DNA of 64,000 bases from Sipunculus nudus (Eukaryota > Annelida > Sipuncula > Golfingiida > Sipunculidae), in assembly GCA_026874595.1 (NCBI GenBank), contig CM049316.1, forward strand, positions 17,695,839 through 17,759,838, given 5' to 3'. Positions 1 to 11,443 of this stretch are shown here, in pieces. The notes under the pieces were generated by a model, which did not search any database, was not told the DNA's origin, and saw nothing but the letters and a program-made list of their open reading frames with translations. Both the position numbers and the translations under genes were made by a program. Within the stretch, counting starts at the first letter, position 1. Every line of letters begins with the position of its first letter.

Positions 1-832
1 AAAGATATGAACATCTGTTAACAGGGCACAAATCATAAGAACTTGACCTAGAATCTTCATTCTTGACACAACGGGAGACCCACGAAAAGTCTCCATGGAA
101 ACCTGAAATTAGGTCTCTGTTACCCATATCCTTTAAGCTGTATGGCTCCAAAATACCCCCCAGAATAATGAAAAATTTGATACAAAAGCTGAAGTATCTC
201 AATAACTAAAACACTGATGGTCATGATTTTTAGCATACATATTGATCATGAGGTGTTCCATCAGTTTCTGCAGGCTGGGTGCGCCACCTCTATTTTTTTC
301 AAATTTTTACTAATTTTTTTCTCAATTTTTGAGACCTTTTCAGATGTGGTTATCTGTCAATAGGGTACAAATAGTAACAACTGGACCTAGAATCTTCATT
401 CTTGTCATGCAAGGAGGCCCATGAAAAGTGTCTGTGGAAACTGAAATTAGGTCTCTGTTTCCCATATCCTTCAAGCTATAGGACTCCAAAGTATCCCTCA
501 GAATAATGGAAAATTTGATACAAAAGCTGAAGTATCTGAACAACCAATGCTGAGATCACCATGATTCTTTGCATGTATATTAACCATTAAGTGTTTTTAT
601 TAGTTTCTGCAGACTGGTGGAGCCACCTGTATTTTTTTAAGTTTACGCATTTTTTCTCTATTTTTGAAATATATATAAAAGCAGACACAATCTTGGCCTT
701 TTAGTTAATCTGTTTGATGCTTTAGTTGAATGGGTATATACTACCATTCAGATGATAAAATTTCCTTTTGCGAATCTCTTCCCAGTCAGCTGAGCATCAT
801 GACCCATGGGTCACTTGTTCAGGGTTACAGAG
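1..832 (+). mobile_element. 3' part of mollusc-type interspersed repeat, copy 1
   Basis: The segment ends with AGCTGAGCATCATGACCCATGGGTCACTTGTT-like sequence (about 797-825). The same ending occurs at about 5037-5065 and 10495-10531. The internal motif 'cagggcacaaatc.taa' also recurs at about 3700 and 7898, so three copies of one family lie on the same strand. The 5' end is outside the window. No coding potential is seen, so it is probably non-autonomous. The family resembles abundant repeats of bivalve and gastropod genomes, which is recalled and not searched. The element class is unknown. Confidence 0.65.
11..690 (+). repeat. Two tandem units of about 340 bp inside the interspersed repeat
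   Basis: Unit 1 begins 'catctgttaacagggcac' at 11 and unit 2 begins 'tatctgtcaatagggtac' at 351. Both continue through 'ctagaatcttcattcttg', 'gaaattaggtctctgtt', 'agaataatg.aaaatttga' and 'tcagtttctgcag.ctgg'. They are clearly homologous with scattered substitutions. More diverged versions lie inside the copies at about 3700-4140 and 7890-8045, so the tandem structure belongs to the family. Confidence 0.75.
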
Positions 833-2690
833 GCAATCTAATTAAAATGATGTTACTGCAATAAGGCAAAAAAAGGTATGGTTCTCAGGCACAGTAATTT
901 ATTTTTTCCCCTTTTTTTAATGTTTTGATAAGTATGATCAAGGAAAAGCATGAAAATAATAAATTTTTTTTTGCTGTTCAGGTAAACGCTCTACATAGGT
1001 TGTATTATTTATCTTCTTGAAAGATAAAAGTCAAAATCAAATTTTTTTATGTGGGGGGTTGATAAATATAAAAATATATAATACCTTATATTTTTATTTA
1101 AAAGAATTTGAGGCAAAATCACCAGTCTCACAAAAGTAATGCATTGATATTACGGGCTAAGTCAAGTTTGAATATTGAAGACCTTAACTTATTTCAAAAT
1201 CACAGAGTAGAACAGGATAGATTATAGTTATTTTCAAAATGTTAAATTATAATAACATATTTGCTAATGTTATTTTTTACAATTACAATATATAGTAATT
1301 GAATTACTTTTTCAATTACTTTTAATCACTTTAGTCAGTAAAAATACTTGCACACTAAACACAAAATACACAAACCCTCGCTATAAACCCTGTCAGGGGT
1401 AAGGTTTTAATACATAGTTCAGGTTAAACTCGGGCATAGACACCATTAAGCATAAGCATTAATATCATATTTGTTGCAATATTAAAGTTTGTTTTATTTC
1501 AGGCAGAACATTTGTTTTAAGTTTAATTGAAAAGTAATTCAAATAATTGTGTCCTTTTAAAAAATATTACAATTGCTTTTTATTAAAATCATGTTAAATT
1601 ACAAATTACTTTCTATTTCATGAAATTATGTTATTAATTACATTACGTTTCAATTACATTTTCAGTTGCCCCAGCCCTGTACAAGATTCTAAACATCAAC
1701 AGGAAACATCAAGCTTGAGTGCCTGCTGAAACAGTTTCTCATTTTGCTTAACAAGAAACTTTGGAAAATTCTCTACAAGAATTGGGTCAAGCAAATATAT
1801 TATAATTTTTTATATATTTGCAAATTTGTTTACTATATTTATGACAAAAAATTATATATTTGCAGTCTGTTAATATGTTAACTATAGCTTTATTTCTTAA
1901 AAAAGATAAAAGACATTTATTTAGTTTATTATGGGTGTGGTATTGAGAAATTATGTATTAAAGACATAGATATAATTGTTTTGTTATTGTGTCTTTCATT
2001 GTTCAAGAGTAGTCAAGAAGTTAGAAACAGGAAAACAAAAAAAACACAGTTAAATAATTTATGTATAATATTTGAATATAATAACTTTTTTATAATTGTA
2101 CAAATTTAAGAAGTAAAATCTGTCATATATTATAACAAATTGCTATTTAATCAATTCTCGCCTTTGCTTAATGCTTATTCAGCTTATGAGTAAAATGATT
2201 TACTTTCATGCAGACAAAGAAATATTCAGTTTCTGTCAAAAGTCACCCTCAAAAGGCGTCATATGTCCCAAATACATGGTACTTTAGTGACTGTTGGTAA
2301 TGATGTTTAGTTTTTTTGTCACAATGTACCTTTTCCACATTACGAGGACAATTTAATTTTTTAGGATGCAGTCTAGAGTTTTATTCAGTGAACGTAATTA
2401 AAGCCATGATTTAAGTTGGGGCTAAATTGTGTGTCCTTTTTCAGAGATATTCTTTGAACAACAGATTATTTTAAAATCACGTTATGTAACAAAAGTAAGA
2501 TGAATGATAAAAGAAAATCAGTAAATAGTCTGGTATTTTTTTTAATAAATTATATTTTTTACAAACTTCTGCCAGTATTACATAAAAAGAAAATTCCAAA
2601 GTTTTGATTAAGGTTCACACTTTGCATGTTAAATATCATTTGCAAGAGTCTCTGATTTCAGTGTATCAATCATTCCATTTATTCAGTTAA
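833..2690. other. AT-rich stretch without a recognised gene
   Basis: Long A/T runs and stop codons occur in all frames. The only structure noted is a TAATT/ATTACA-rich stretch from 1260 to 1679. Nothing else can be supported here. Confidence 0.5.
1560..1679. mobile_element. Possible hAT-like element right end
   Basis: Read on the minus strand from 1679, the sequence begins CAGGGCTGGGGCAACTG and continues into TAATTGAAACGTAATGTAATT. This resembles terminal sequences of many hAT-type non-autonomous elements (CAGGG start followed by TAATT-rich repeats). I did not find a convincing left end or an 8-bp target duplication. The assignment rests only on this one end. Confidence 0.25.
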
Positions 2691-3124
2691 ATAAATTGTT
2701 ATGCAGACTTTCTGCTGGGTGTGTCTTTTGTCCTCGCAAATGTACATATTAGTGCTGTGTCAGCAAAGAATTGGGTTGTTCGGGCCTGAATTGTCGAGGG
2801 GTAAAACGCTTTGCACTCTCCGCTTACGGCTATTTTGATCATGAGCATGGTCAAAGGCCGGTGGCATTCTCTTGGTTCTTCAGTTTTCTCCTCCATTAGA
2901 CACTTCCGGACACCACAACCTGAGCCACGGAGAGTTCCACAACTAGTTATAATAATTGTGTATGCACTCCATGCATAACAAAGTTTTAAAGTACAAGAAT
3001 TTCATCTTATACAGTATTAGAGGGGCATATTTCCCTCGTGCCTCAAAACCCAAGATACCAAATACCCAAAAGATCTTGTTAACATTTAGCATTACCATCG
3101 CGGAGAGTTGTCGTTTTTCATGTG

Positions 3125-3235
3125 CGGTAATACAGGACCTGGTCCAAGACCAGGTTATTTTGCCCCAGGGTACCAACGCCAGATTAATTTGCCCCTGGGT
3201 AAGGCAAACTGCGAACGACCCCCTCGTATATAAGC
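3125..3235. repeat. Short hairpin plus repeated TGCCCC(A/T)GGGTA motif
   Basis: Positions 3138-3154 form a perfect 7-bp stem with a 3-base loop (CCTGGTC-CAA-GACCAGG). It is followed by 'ttttgccccagggta' and then 'tttgcccctgggtaa', so a unit of about 30 bp is present at least twice. The function is unknown. Confidence 0.45.
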
Positions 3236-3239
3236 CTGT

Positions 3240-3625
3240 TTGACGCCAGTGAGCGTAGCCTGACTTCTACTGGCGTAGGTGCTGTCGTAGCTGTCGTTAG
3301 GTGACGTCTACTGGCGTAGGTGCTGCCGCTAGGTGACGTCTACTGTCTTTGGTTGCCGTTTCTTGATACAGGGTCCATCCTTGTGACCTTGTCTCCGGCT
3401 CCTCAAACAGTACAGGTTCGAGGCTCGTCCTAGCATGTAGCGGGTGGACGTAGCATACATTCGGGTGTCGTAGATTGTCGCCAGTGTGGTTGAAAGTTGT
3501 CTGTCCTTTGTCGCAACGATTGTGTCGCCGGTTTTGGGCAGCTTACCGTAGCTTGACGTCAGAAAGGCGTCGAGTTGTTGTAGCTTGTCGTAGACTTTGT
3601 CGTAGCGGGTTTCCTGTCGCCGTTC
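3240..3625. repeat. GTCGTAG-rich degenerate minisatellite
   Basis: The phrase 'ctactggcgtaggtgctg' occurs at about 3268 and 3307, with a shortened version at about 3341. It is followed by many scattered GTCGTAG, TGTCG and GTAGC words up to about 3620. The units are irregular, so this is a decayed tandem array. Its base composition is richer in G+C than the surroundings. No coding frame runs through it. Confidence 0.5.
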
Positions 3626-5065
3626 TTAGCTCACCTGACTGAAGGTCAACTAAGGTATAGGAATGGCGCTTTTTCCGTCGGGGTGTCCTGGCGTCCGTTA
3701 GCAGGGCACAAATCGTAACCCCCGGACCTAGAAACTTCAGAGTGAATATCCAGGGAGGTCAATAGAAAATCTCCTTGGAAACCTGAAATAAGATGAGAGC
3801 AACCTATATTCTTGCAGCTATGGGGTTTTTAGTTACCCCTCTTCCCCAGAATAATTAAATATTTGAAACAAAACCTCCAGTATCTTGACAATTATTGCAT
3901 GGATTGCCATAAACATTACCTTGAATACTGGCCATGACAAATGTGGTCAGTTCCGGAAAAATGATGGTGCCACCGGCATTTTTACTGATTTTTGACGATT
4001 TTTTGCTGTTTTCGAGACCGGCAAATGACAGCAATCATGCCAGTTTCTCAGCTGTGGTTTCACCTGGTGTCCTGAACCTGTTTTATGAACATCACTAGTT
4101 CCTTCAGTTGCAGAAGACTGGTGGTGCCACCTGTATTTTTTTTCTCACATAAATTGTAAGTATTTAGATATGGTGTTATCTAGTGATTTATTGGTCATAA
4201 TTAGTTTTTCCAGTTCCTGAAAACTGGTGGCACCACATATTTTTAGCTAACCTGTGAGCTTATGCAATGGTGTGACAATGTCCGTCGTTCGTTTTCCCAT
4301 AGTACCGTCAAAAAGGAAAGGTTATTGTATATATCATGCAAATTGATTTAGGGCAGACAAGATTTATATAATCATTCATTTTTGTGTTGTGTGCACCCAT
4401 GCAAGTATTTAAGCTATTAATTCTTTTACGTTTAAACCAGGAAAAAACGCCCCCTCTCTGAGACTGTGTGAAATGATAGCAATCATGTCAGTTTCTCAGT
4501 TGTGATTTCATCTATGGTCCCAAAACCTGATCTGTTCATTGATCGGAATTGCATTCTCAAAAGTAATCATCCTGTCCGTTGGTGTGTTTGCCTAGCTGTC
4601 CATCCCACCATGCACAAATTATTTGTTTCCTGATAATAACTTCAGGTTGGATTGACATATGGTTTTCAAACCTGACTTATGTACGGGCCACCACTAAGGT
4701 AAGAAATTTTAAGATTTTTGGGTCATTAGATCTAAGGTCAAAGTCACATGACCCACTTATTTAAAAAAGAAGAAGGCTGCATTTTTTAGCCAAGCTTTTC
4801 ATCCCAAACCTTCCATCTTTCATACATCGCTTACCTGCCAACGTGGAAGAAACTGTAGATTCTGAGGTTTCCCGGTCCGCGGTCAACGTCATATTTTTCA
4901 AAGATTGTTAAGATCATCTAAATGCTGTATGTTCAAGGATAGTAACTTCTCAAATTTTTGGTCACAAGGTCATTGGTTAGGTCACCGGAACCACTTTTTG
5001 AAAAAGCTCATGAATATTCTTAAAATCAAATTTAGCTGAGCATCGAGACCAGTGGGTCCCTTGTT
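3626..5065 (+). mobile_element. Interspersed repeat, copy 2
   Basis: It opens with TTAGCTCACCTGACTGAAGG and a 'gtccgttagcagggcacaaatcg' stretch. It ends AGCTGAGCATCGAGACCAGTGGGTCCCTTGTT before a T tract. Both ends match copy 3 at 7800-10531. It is shorter than copy 3 and its interior contains the 110-bp left arm of the inverted repeat listed separately. No open frame with a recognisable domain is present. Confidence 0.6.
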
Positions 5066-5264
5066 TTTTTTTTTTTTTTGTTGTTTTTTTATTCGATGAC
5101 CTGCACCGACCATGACGATCGTCAGCAGTCGCCTACACAGTCGCCTAAGTGGGACAGCTCACAGGTTAGTTAAAAATATGTGGTGCCACCAGTCTTCAGG
5201 AACTGGAGAAACTAATTATGACCAATAAATCACTAGATAAAATCATATCTAAATACTTACAATT
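4152..5264. repeat. Long inverted repeat with arms of about 109 bp
   Basis: The left arm (4152-4260, 'aattgtaagtatttagatat' to 'ctaacctgtgagct') is the reverse complement of 5156-5264 with only about five mismatches. The spacer is about 895 bp. The arms contain the motif GTGGTGCCACC or its complement, itself near-palindromic. The right arm lies just outside the TTGTT end of copy 2, so the inverted repeat is not simply that element's own termini. It may be a separate insertion or a fold-back duplication. Confidence 0.8.
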
Positions 5265-5339
5265 GTCAAGATTTCACATGTGACTTGTTTGTGTATGTCA
5301 GATTTGTATGATCGTTATAGTCTAATCTCAAACACCTAT

Positions 5340-5575
5340 AAAGGGTGTAAACCGTGATAAGTATATCAATCCTCGTTCTCCTTTAATGGCCATATACCCC
5401 GTTCCCGTAGCTCTTGTGTAAACACGCCCGGCTTAGCACCTGTACACGCGGATGCCGGCTTTCTAGTACGCATTTCACCTTTGCACTCGGCCAAAACTAA
5501 GCTCCGCCTACTGAAGCCAGGGCACGTGGTGTTTGACAGGTCGCTCTGGTGACAGGACAAACTTAAATCGTTTTA
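5340..5575. other. GC-richer block of unknown nature
   Basis: This block is clearly richer in G+C than its flanks. A 64-codon open frame lies on the minus strand (5366-5560), but it has no recognisable motif and no clear splice context. An exon, a repeat fragment or a regulatory patch are all possible, and none is demonstrated. Confidence 0.25.
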
Positions 5576-5799
5576 ATACGTTTTCGAAGCAAAATATCAA
5601 CTTTTTTTATATTTTACGTCTACAGTTAATTGGAAGGATTTTATTTAGAAAAACGTAAAAAAATTAATCATTTGTGAGGGTTTCAAAATTAAATAGTCTA
5701 TATGATCATAATTTTTAAACTTAACTTACAAAACAAAAAAAAACCCAAGCAAATTCGTGGAATTAATGTAACCCGCTTTGGGGTCTTGCTGTTTTTCAT

Positions 5800-6300
5800 G
5801 CTTGATAAAGGACGGACAGACAGAGTTACAGACAGACAGAAGCCAGACACTCCAAAATAAATACCAACCAGGGTATGCACGAGTGCAATTACTGACCAAA
5901 ATTTGAATGAAATCGGATAATATTTAGGAAAGTTATCCCACAGAAACGAAAAAACTGACAAACTGACAGAACGACAGACAGACCGACGGACATAAGCCAG
6001 ACACTTCAAAGCAAATCCAAACCAAGGTAAGCATGAGAGCAATCACTGACCAAAATATTTAGGAAAGTTATATCAGGGAAACAAAAACCTGACAGACGGA
6101 CAGACAAAGCGACAGACAGACAAAAAAAAGCCTGACACTCCAAAACCACCCCAACCATAGTAAGCATGAGAGCAATGTCTGGCCAAATTTGAATGAAATC
6201 AGATAATATTTAGGAAAGTAATGGCACAGACACGAAAACCTGACAGACGGACAGACAAAGTGACAGACAGACAGAAGCCAGACACACCAAAACCAATCCC
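5800..6300. repeat. Tandem repeat, period about 135-154 bp, with GACAGACGGACAGACA cores
   Basis: The landmark 'agcc(a/t)gacac' occurs at about 5841, 5995, 6129 and 6275. Between landmarks the units share 'gcatgagagcaat', 'tttgaatgaaatc.gataa' and 'atatttaggaaagt'. One unit lacks about 18 bp, which explains the 134-bp spacing. The GACA-rich core also resembles a simple repeat. Open frames here are by-products of the repeat. Confidence 0.8.
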
Positions 6301-6969
6301 GTGAATTATATATAATTAAGTAACGAATTTAGTATTTTTCGCCGGCATGATATATATATATAATGATACAATTTCTAATCATTTTTATATTAAATTATGA
6401 GATGTTAAATTTTACAAAATTTGACACAGATCATCTTTGTACGATCGAAATATCGGACTAATTTTTGCGGTCAAGGTCATTGGTTTTTTATTAAATTTAT
6501 TTTAAAAAATATATTTTTAAGAAATCTATTTCCAAAAAAAACAGGTAGACACCATGCTAGCACCTGTTGAATCCTTCATTATCATCAACCGATTGGTATT
6601 TTTCGACTGAGTGCACGTTCTATTTTAAATATTTACCTTTATGTACTGCTATTGTTAGGTGACCAATGTATGCAGGCAGAAATCACTTCACGGAAATCCG
6701 ACAATTTGTTTATTTATAACGAGGACCATGTTTCCCGGTTCCCGGAATGCGGTTAAATCAATCGGTCTTTTTCTGTTACGCCTTTATCACACCTAATTCT
6801 GTCAATGTGATAATAAATTTTAGCAGTTCCACGGAACAGAAGGCGGCTTTTTTGTACTAAAATAAAAACAACGCTTTAGGTATACTAATGATACAAAGGT
6901 TTGTAATAACGCTGATTAAACCACATCTGCCAAAGCAATTCAGGGTAAAAGGGTATTTTTTAATTGTCT

Positions 6970-7530
6970 TTTTTTTACGGACGCCCTTTTATACGTCCGT
7001 CATATGACGGCAGTATTTTGGTATACCCACAGCCCGTCCGTCTGTCGTGCCGTACGTGCGTCCGTCCGTTAACTTTACTTGTCGCCGCGATAACTAATCG
7101 GGGCTTTGATGGATTTTCACAAAACTCACCAATACTACTAACCAACAGATTATCTCGCCTGAGTTCGATTATGGGCAAAATCAACACATATTTAATAAGG
7201 TCACGGGTCACTAGGGTACTTTGTTTAATCGCCGGGTTAACTTTCATAGAATATGAAGGAATTTGATAAAGCTCTTCAGAAATGTTAATCAATAAAATAT
7301 CTCCCCTAAGTTCTATTTTTGCCAAAGTCCACGCATATTTAATGAGATCAGAGGTACATATGTCTTTAGAGGCACCGTGGTGACTTATTATGAAAATCAT
7401 TATACCTATTTACCAATGCAGTTTCTCACCTAATTGAATTTCTCATCAGATTTCACGCATATTTAATGAGGTCAGAGGTCACAAGACATAAGACGGGCGT
7501 ATTATGCACGTATGCATTGCTCGTTTCACA
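6970..7530 (+). mobile_element. GACGGGCGTATTATGC-type interspersed repeat
   Basis: It starts near 'acggacgcccttttatacgt', passes through 'cgtgcgtccgtccgttaactttac' and ends near 'gacgggcgtattatgcacgtatgcat'. Three internal units of about 130 bp share 'cgcatatttaatgaggtcagaggtcac' (around 7190, 7330 and 7455). This layout resembles a common bivalve repeat class, which is recalled and not searched. Open frames on both strands (6964-7266 plus, 6975-7400 minus) overlap and look like chance products. Confidence 0.55.
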
Positions 7531-7799
7531 ATCATGTACACATTTTTTAACACGGCAGTTACTTTATAATATAAAGGAGGTTTATATATGTATATAGAAA
7601 TAAGGGTGATATTTTGAAGAAATATATATGATTGTGTACTTCAGCTTGTGTACTAATATTCGCCACAGAATTCAATAGTCGGCCATAACGTTATTCATAA
7701 CGTCATTGACGCCACTGTGAAAACAATAGCCAAGACCCGTTGTATATCCGAATTTGATGGTCTTTTTTTATTAAATATTATATTATTTCATGAATAGTT

Positions 7800-10531
7800 T
7801 TTAGCTCAGCTGACTTTCAGTCATGCTGGGCTATAGCGATGGGTCTTTGTCCGTCGTCCTTCCGTCTGTCCGTCCGGCCGGCCGGACGGCCGGCCGCAGG
7901 GCACAAATCGTAACCGTAGGGGCTAGGGCCATGAACCCTATGCAGTCTTAGAGGTTCTAAAAAGATCTTCTTGCAAACCTGAAATTAGGTCAGTGCGACC
8001 TATATTCTCGAAGTTATGGGGTATGTTTGCACCCCCCAGAAATAATTTTTAGCCAAAATTTTCATCCCAAACCTTCCATCTTTCACATACAGCTCACCTA
8101 CCAACAGGGGAAGAACCATAATTATTTTGAGGTCACAAGGTCGAAGGTCAAGGTCACAGAACCAACTTCTTTGAAAAGCCTGTGGATGCATTTTAAGCCA
8201 AACCTTTCATACCAATTCTTTGATCTTTCACATATAGCTCACCTACTTAGTGGGAGAAGAATCCTATAGATGTTGAGGTCACAAGGTCAAAGGCCAGGGT
8301 CACAGGATCCACTTCTTTGAATAGGTTGTGGACACATTTCAAGCTAGACCTTTCATTCCAAACCTTTCAGCACTGATATCGCTTCTCTGCCAACAGGGGA
8401 AAAGACCTGTTGATTTTGAGGTCAAAGGTCAAGTTCACAGCACCCTTTTCTTGCATGGAGTCATTTTCAGGCAAACTTTTCAATCTGTACTTTCCATCTG
8501 ACATATATGGCTTACCTACCAATAGGGGAAGAAGCCTATTGATGTTGAGTTCAAAAGGTCAAAGGTCAAGGTCACAATATTGTTCTAAATGCTTGTGAAC
8601 ATATTTTTTTAAAAGGTTGTGGCCACATTTCAAGCTAGACTTTTTATTCCAAACCTTCCAGCACTGATATCGATTCTCTGCCAACAGAGGAAAAGACCTG
8701 TTGATTTTGAGGTCAAAGGTCAAGTTCACCGCACCCTCTTCTAATGTGGAGACATTTTCAGGCAAACATTTCAATCTATACCTTCCATCTGACATATATG
8801 GCTTACCTACCAATAGGGGAGGCCTATTGATGTCGAGTTCAAAAGGTCAAAGTCAAGGCCACAATACTTAATTGTTCTAAAGGCTTGTGAACAAATATCT
8901 GGTGAAACTGTAAAACCCAAACCTTCAGTCTTTCACATATGCCACATCTATGCATAACTCAATTTGATCCAAACTTCATATTTATGGGTCTTTTTGCTTG
9001 AAGAAATAAATTATTAATTTTGGGGTCAGCTGGTCAGGAGGTTAAAGGTTGCAGGTCAAAGTTATTCACTCATTGGTTGCCAAGTAATTACACCAGATTT
9101 AAGTGGTTAGTAGTTACCCATCATTTAGAAAGAATCCAGTTGATATGTGGGCAAAAGGCCAAGGTCATTAGTCAGGGATGTTCGCAATAATTTATTTTGT
9201 AGATCTTCTCTATTTTTCTTTTATATATAACCATTGCAATCCAGCTGGTACATCTCACTGTGTCGCTGTAATTGTGAGTGACACTGGTGACATATGACTC
9301 CCTTTTGTATCAGCCTATTAAGTGATAAGGCTGAGTGATAAGTACCTCGTTACTGCATAACAAAAACACAGTTGACGGAATGCTTCAGCCAGGCATTAAG
9401 ACTATGAGAGTACAGTATTAAGGTTTAGCGACTGCTTTATAAGATGATGGGAACATTTTGCAGTTTATTTTATGGAATCATAGCAATAAACTTAGTTTCC
9501 TAGATATTGGAATATTTACATATAAATCACCACATATAAAAGCAAGTGTTTGTTCTCATAATATGTGGATATGTACCTAGATTAAGGATGACTTTTTTTC
9601 TTTACAAGACTCTTATTCTTGCTTTCTGTATTTCCTTTCTTTCAGGTTTTGCAGTTTACCTACCCTGCTGACCCTATTGAAAAGCAGAGTTATAATAAAA
9701 AATATTAGACTTACACTTTTTACATTTGCATATCTATAAATCTGATATGAGGGCCTTAACATGCCTTTTGATTTGTTTTGGACATTCATTACTGTACCAT
9801 CCTTTGGAGAATTTGCCCCAAGTTTGGTCTCTTATTGGAGGATGTGTGATATCAAATGTCTGACTTGTCAGAAATCCATTATGTCTGCCAGTTAGCCACC
9901 TTAGAAATCCTTTTTTTTCAGTGCAGTTTCAGTGATTTTTCTTCAGTATTTGATCCAATATAGAGAATGTTTGTTGTCTGATTTCAGACCTGTCAGAAGT
10001 TGAATATGGCCACCAGGCAACCATATTCCTTGTGATCGTATTATCTCAAGAACTGTTAAAGTGAATGCAGTTGGAAGTATATTAATCTTATCTTACAAAG
10101 GATTGGGTCAAATATTTCTTAATAAATATTACCATCATTTATACAGGTGCAGTACAGTTGGCTTGTATTAAATAAAATTTAAACAGAAGCGCCGATTTCT
10201 CAATAATTCTTGCATGGATTTCCTTGATTTTTGCTATATATGTTGATCTTATATTTGCCCTTTGTGGTGTTCCTTTTGAGACTGACAGGTATCAAGCAAG
10301 CTCTGGGAATAGTTGCTTATAGCTTAACAATCAATATTTTTCCTCTGACCCTAAATTCACTGTGTTTTAACCAGACACAGGTGATATATATTTCTGTTGT
10401 CGTAGAAAATTTCAACATATTGGCAAATCGGGTCTTCAAAATTTAACTGGAAGTTGTGAATCTCAGCCCATGATGTCGCAGGTCATGCTTGGCAGCTGAG
10501 CGTCATGACCTATGGGTCACTTGTTATTTAT
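7800..10531 (+). mobile_element. Interspersed repeat, copy 3, longest and apparently full length
   Basis: The 5' end is TTTTAGCTCAGCTGACTTTCAGTCATGCTGGGCT, which can fold into a hairpin (GCTGAC/GTCATGC). It is followed by a GTCCGTC/CCGGCCGG-rich stretch at 7850-7897. The 3' end is GGCAGCTGAGCGTCATGACCTATGGGTCACTTGTT. The element spans about 2.7 kb and contains the 145-bp tandem array at 8045-8900. No transposase-like or reverse-transcriptase-like frame is seen, so it is probably non-autonomous. Confidence 0.65.
8045..8900 (+). repeat. Tandem repeat of about 145 bp with AGGTCA-type repeats and a dimeric higher order
   Basis: The landmark 'aagc(c/t)a.acctttcat' or 'ggcaaactttcaatc' recurs near 8050, 8195, 8340, 8469, 8630 and 8759. 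Each unit carries 'caacaggggaa', 'ttgaggtcacaaggtcaaaggtcaaggtcac' and 'cttgtg.acatttt'. The pair 8335-8600 and 8625-8870 is much more alike than neighbouring units, giving a second-order repeat near 290 bp. GAGGTCAAAGGTCA at about 8418 and 8709 is a perfect direct repeat with one-base spacing. Confidence 0.8.
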
Positions 10532-10639
10532 TTGTATATGTATAATCTTACTATATAAGACAGAATGAATATAGTAAACTGAAATATAAGTACTTGCCTA
10601 TTGGGAAGCCTTGGAGAAAAAAATCCCGTGTGACTTTCT

Positions 10640-11120
10640 TCGAAAAAGCTGGAACTTTCTATCTACACTATTTTAAAGCTTACAACCCTATCAATCTAAA
10701 AAAACAATGTTGCCCTTTTTCCCTTCAGGTTCAAGGTAAACCAAACAAGGTTAAGGTCATGAACTTTAATAGTTCTTGATTTTTATCTATGATCAGTTTT
10801 CATTCCTTGGTAATATCAGGGGAAAAAATCTGTCAACATAAACCATTTTTAAGCTTATAGTTTTGTCAATCCTAAATATTACAAGGTCAAGACACAAAGT
10901 CAAAGTCATGGCACTTAATATTTATTGATTTGTTTAAGGTCAGTTTTCATATAGTTCTGATTTCATGTGATCGGGCGACATACAAGACACGGTAAAGCTT
11001 ATAATCAATTCATTATTCTGAAAGTGCATGCTGAAATTAATTTTCCAGATTCAAGGTCAACTAACATGGTCAAGTTAATAGCATTTAATATGGCTTAATT
11101 TTTATCCTTTTGATAAATAT
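10640..11120 (+). repeat. Three diverged tandem units of about 155-170 bp
   Basis: Units around 10728, 10882 and 11045 share '(c)aaggtcaa.......aaggtcaag', then 'cacttaata.tt.ttgattt', then 'gatcagttttcat' and 'aagcttataattttgtcaat'. Similarity is modest, so this is an old array. It lies just beyond the end of repeat copy 3 and resembles its internal units in having AGGTCA words. Confidence 0.5.
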
Positions 11121-11177
11121 GTATGCCAAGAAACCGCCTCCTCTTGGCAAATCCCTAGTCAGTAGTACTTAACTTTA

Positions 11178-11193
11178 CCCCCCCCCCCCCCCC
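11178..11193. repeat. Homopolymer C tract
   Basis: An uninterrupted run of about 16 C residues. Length in the assembly may be unreliable. Confidence 0.9.
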
Positions 11194-11366
11194 AGGTACA
11201 GGTATTGAGGGAAAAAAGCTTCGTCCAAAAACATTTTCAAGTGTCTGCACAATACATAACTGTGTTATTTAGAAATTTACAAACATGCAACTGAGACAAG
11301 GTCACTTCAGCGTCAATTAAAGCTATCGTTGAAAAAGATGAAGCATTCACAGTTAGACCATCTGTC

Positions 11367-11443
11367 CCACGGTGATCTAATCAACAAGTGACATTCAAGA
11401 GGAAATGTTAAGTCACTGTTACAGTGATTGCGGATCACCGTGG
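11367..11443. repeat. Perfect 11-bp inverted repeat enclosing a second perfect 6-bp hairpin
   Basis: CCACGGTGATC (11367-11377) is exactly complementary to GATCACCGTGG (11433-11443). Inside the 55-base loop, TCACTG-TTA-CAGTGA (11413-11427) is another perfect stem. The block is followed by GC-richer DNA to about 11770. A 68-codon minus-strand open frame there (11451-11657) has no recognisable motif. Confidence 0.55.

Noticed and set aside
3400-3430. tRNA-type B box (GGTTCGAGGCT)
   Set aside because: No matching A box at the right distance and no cloverleaf could be drawn, so neither a tRNA nor a tRNA-derived SINE is supported.
6964-7400. 100- and 141-codon overlapping frames
   Set aside because: They lie in a dispersed repeat with internal tandem units; neither contains a recognisable domain.
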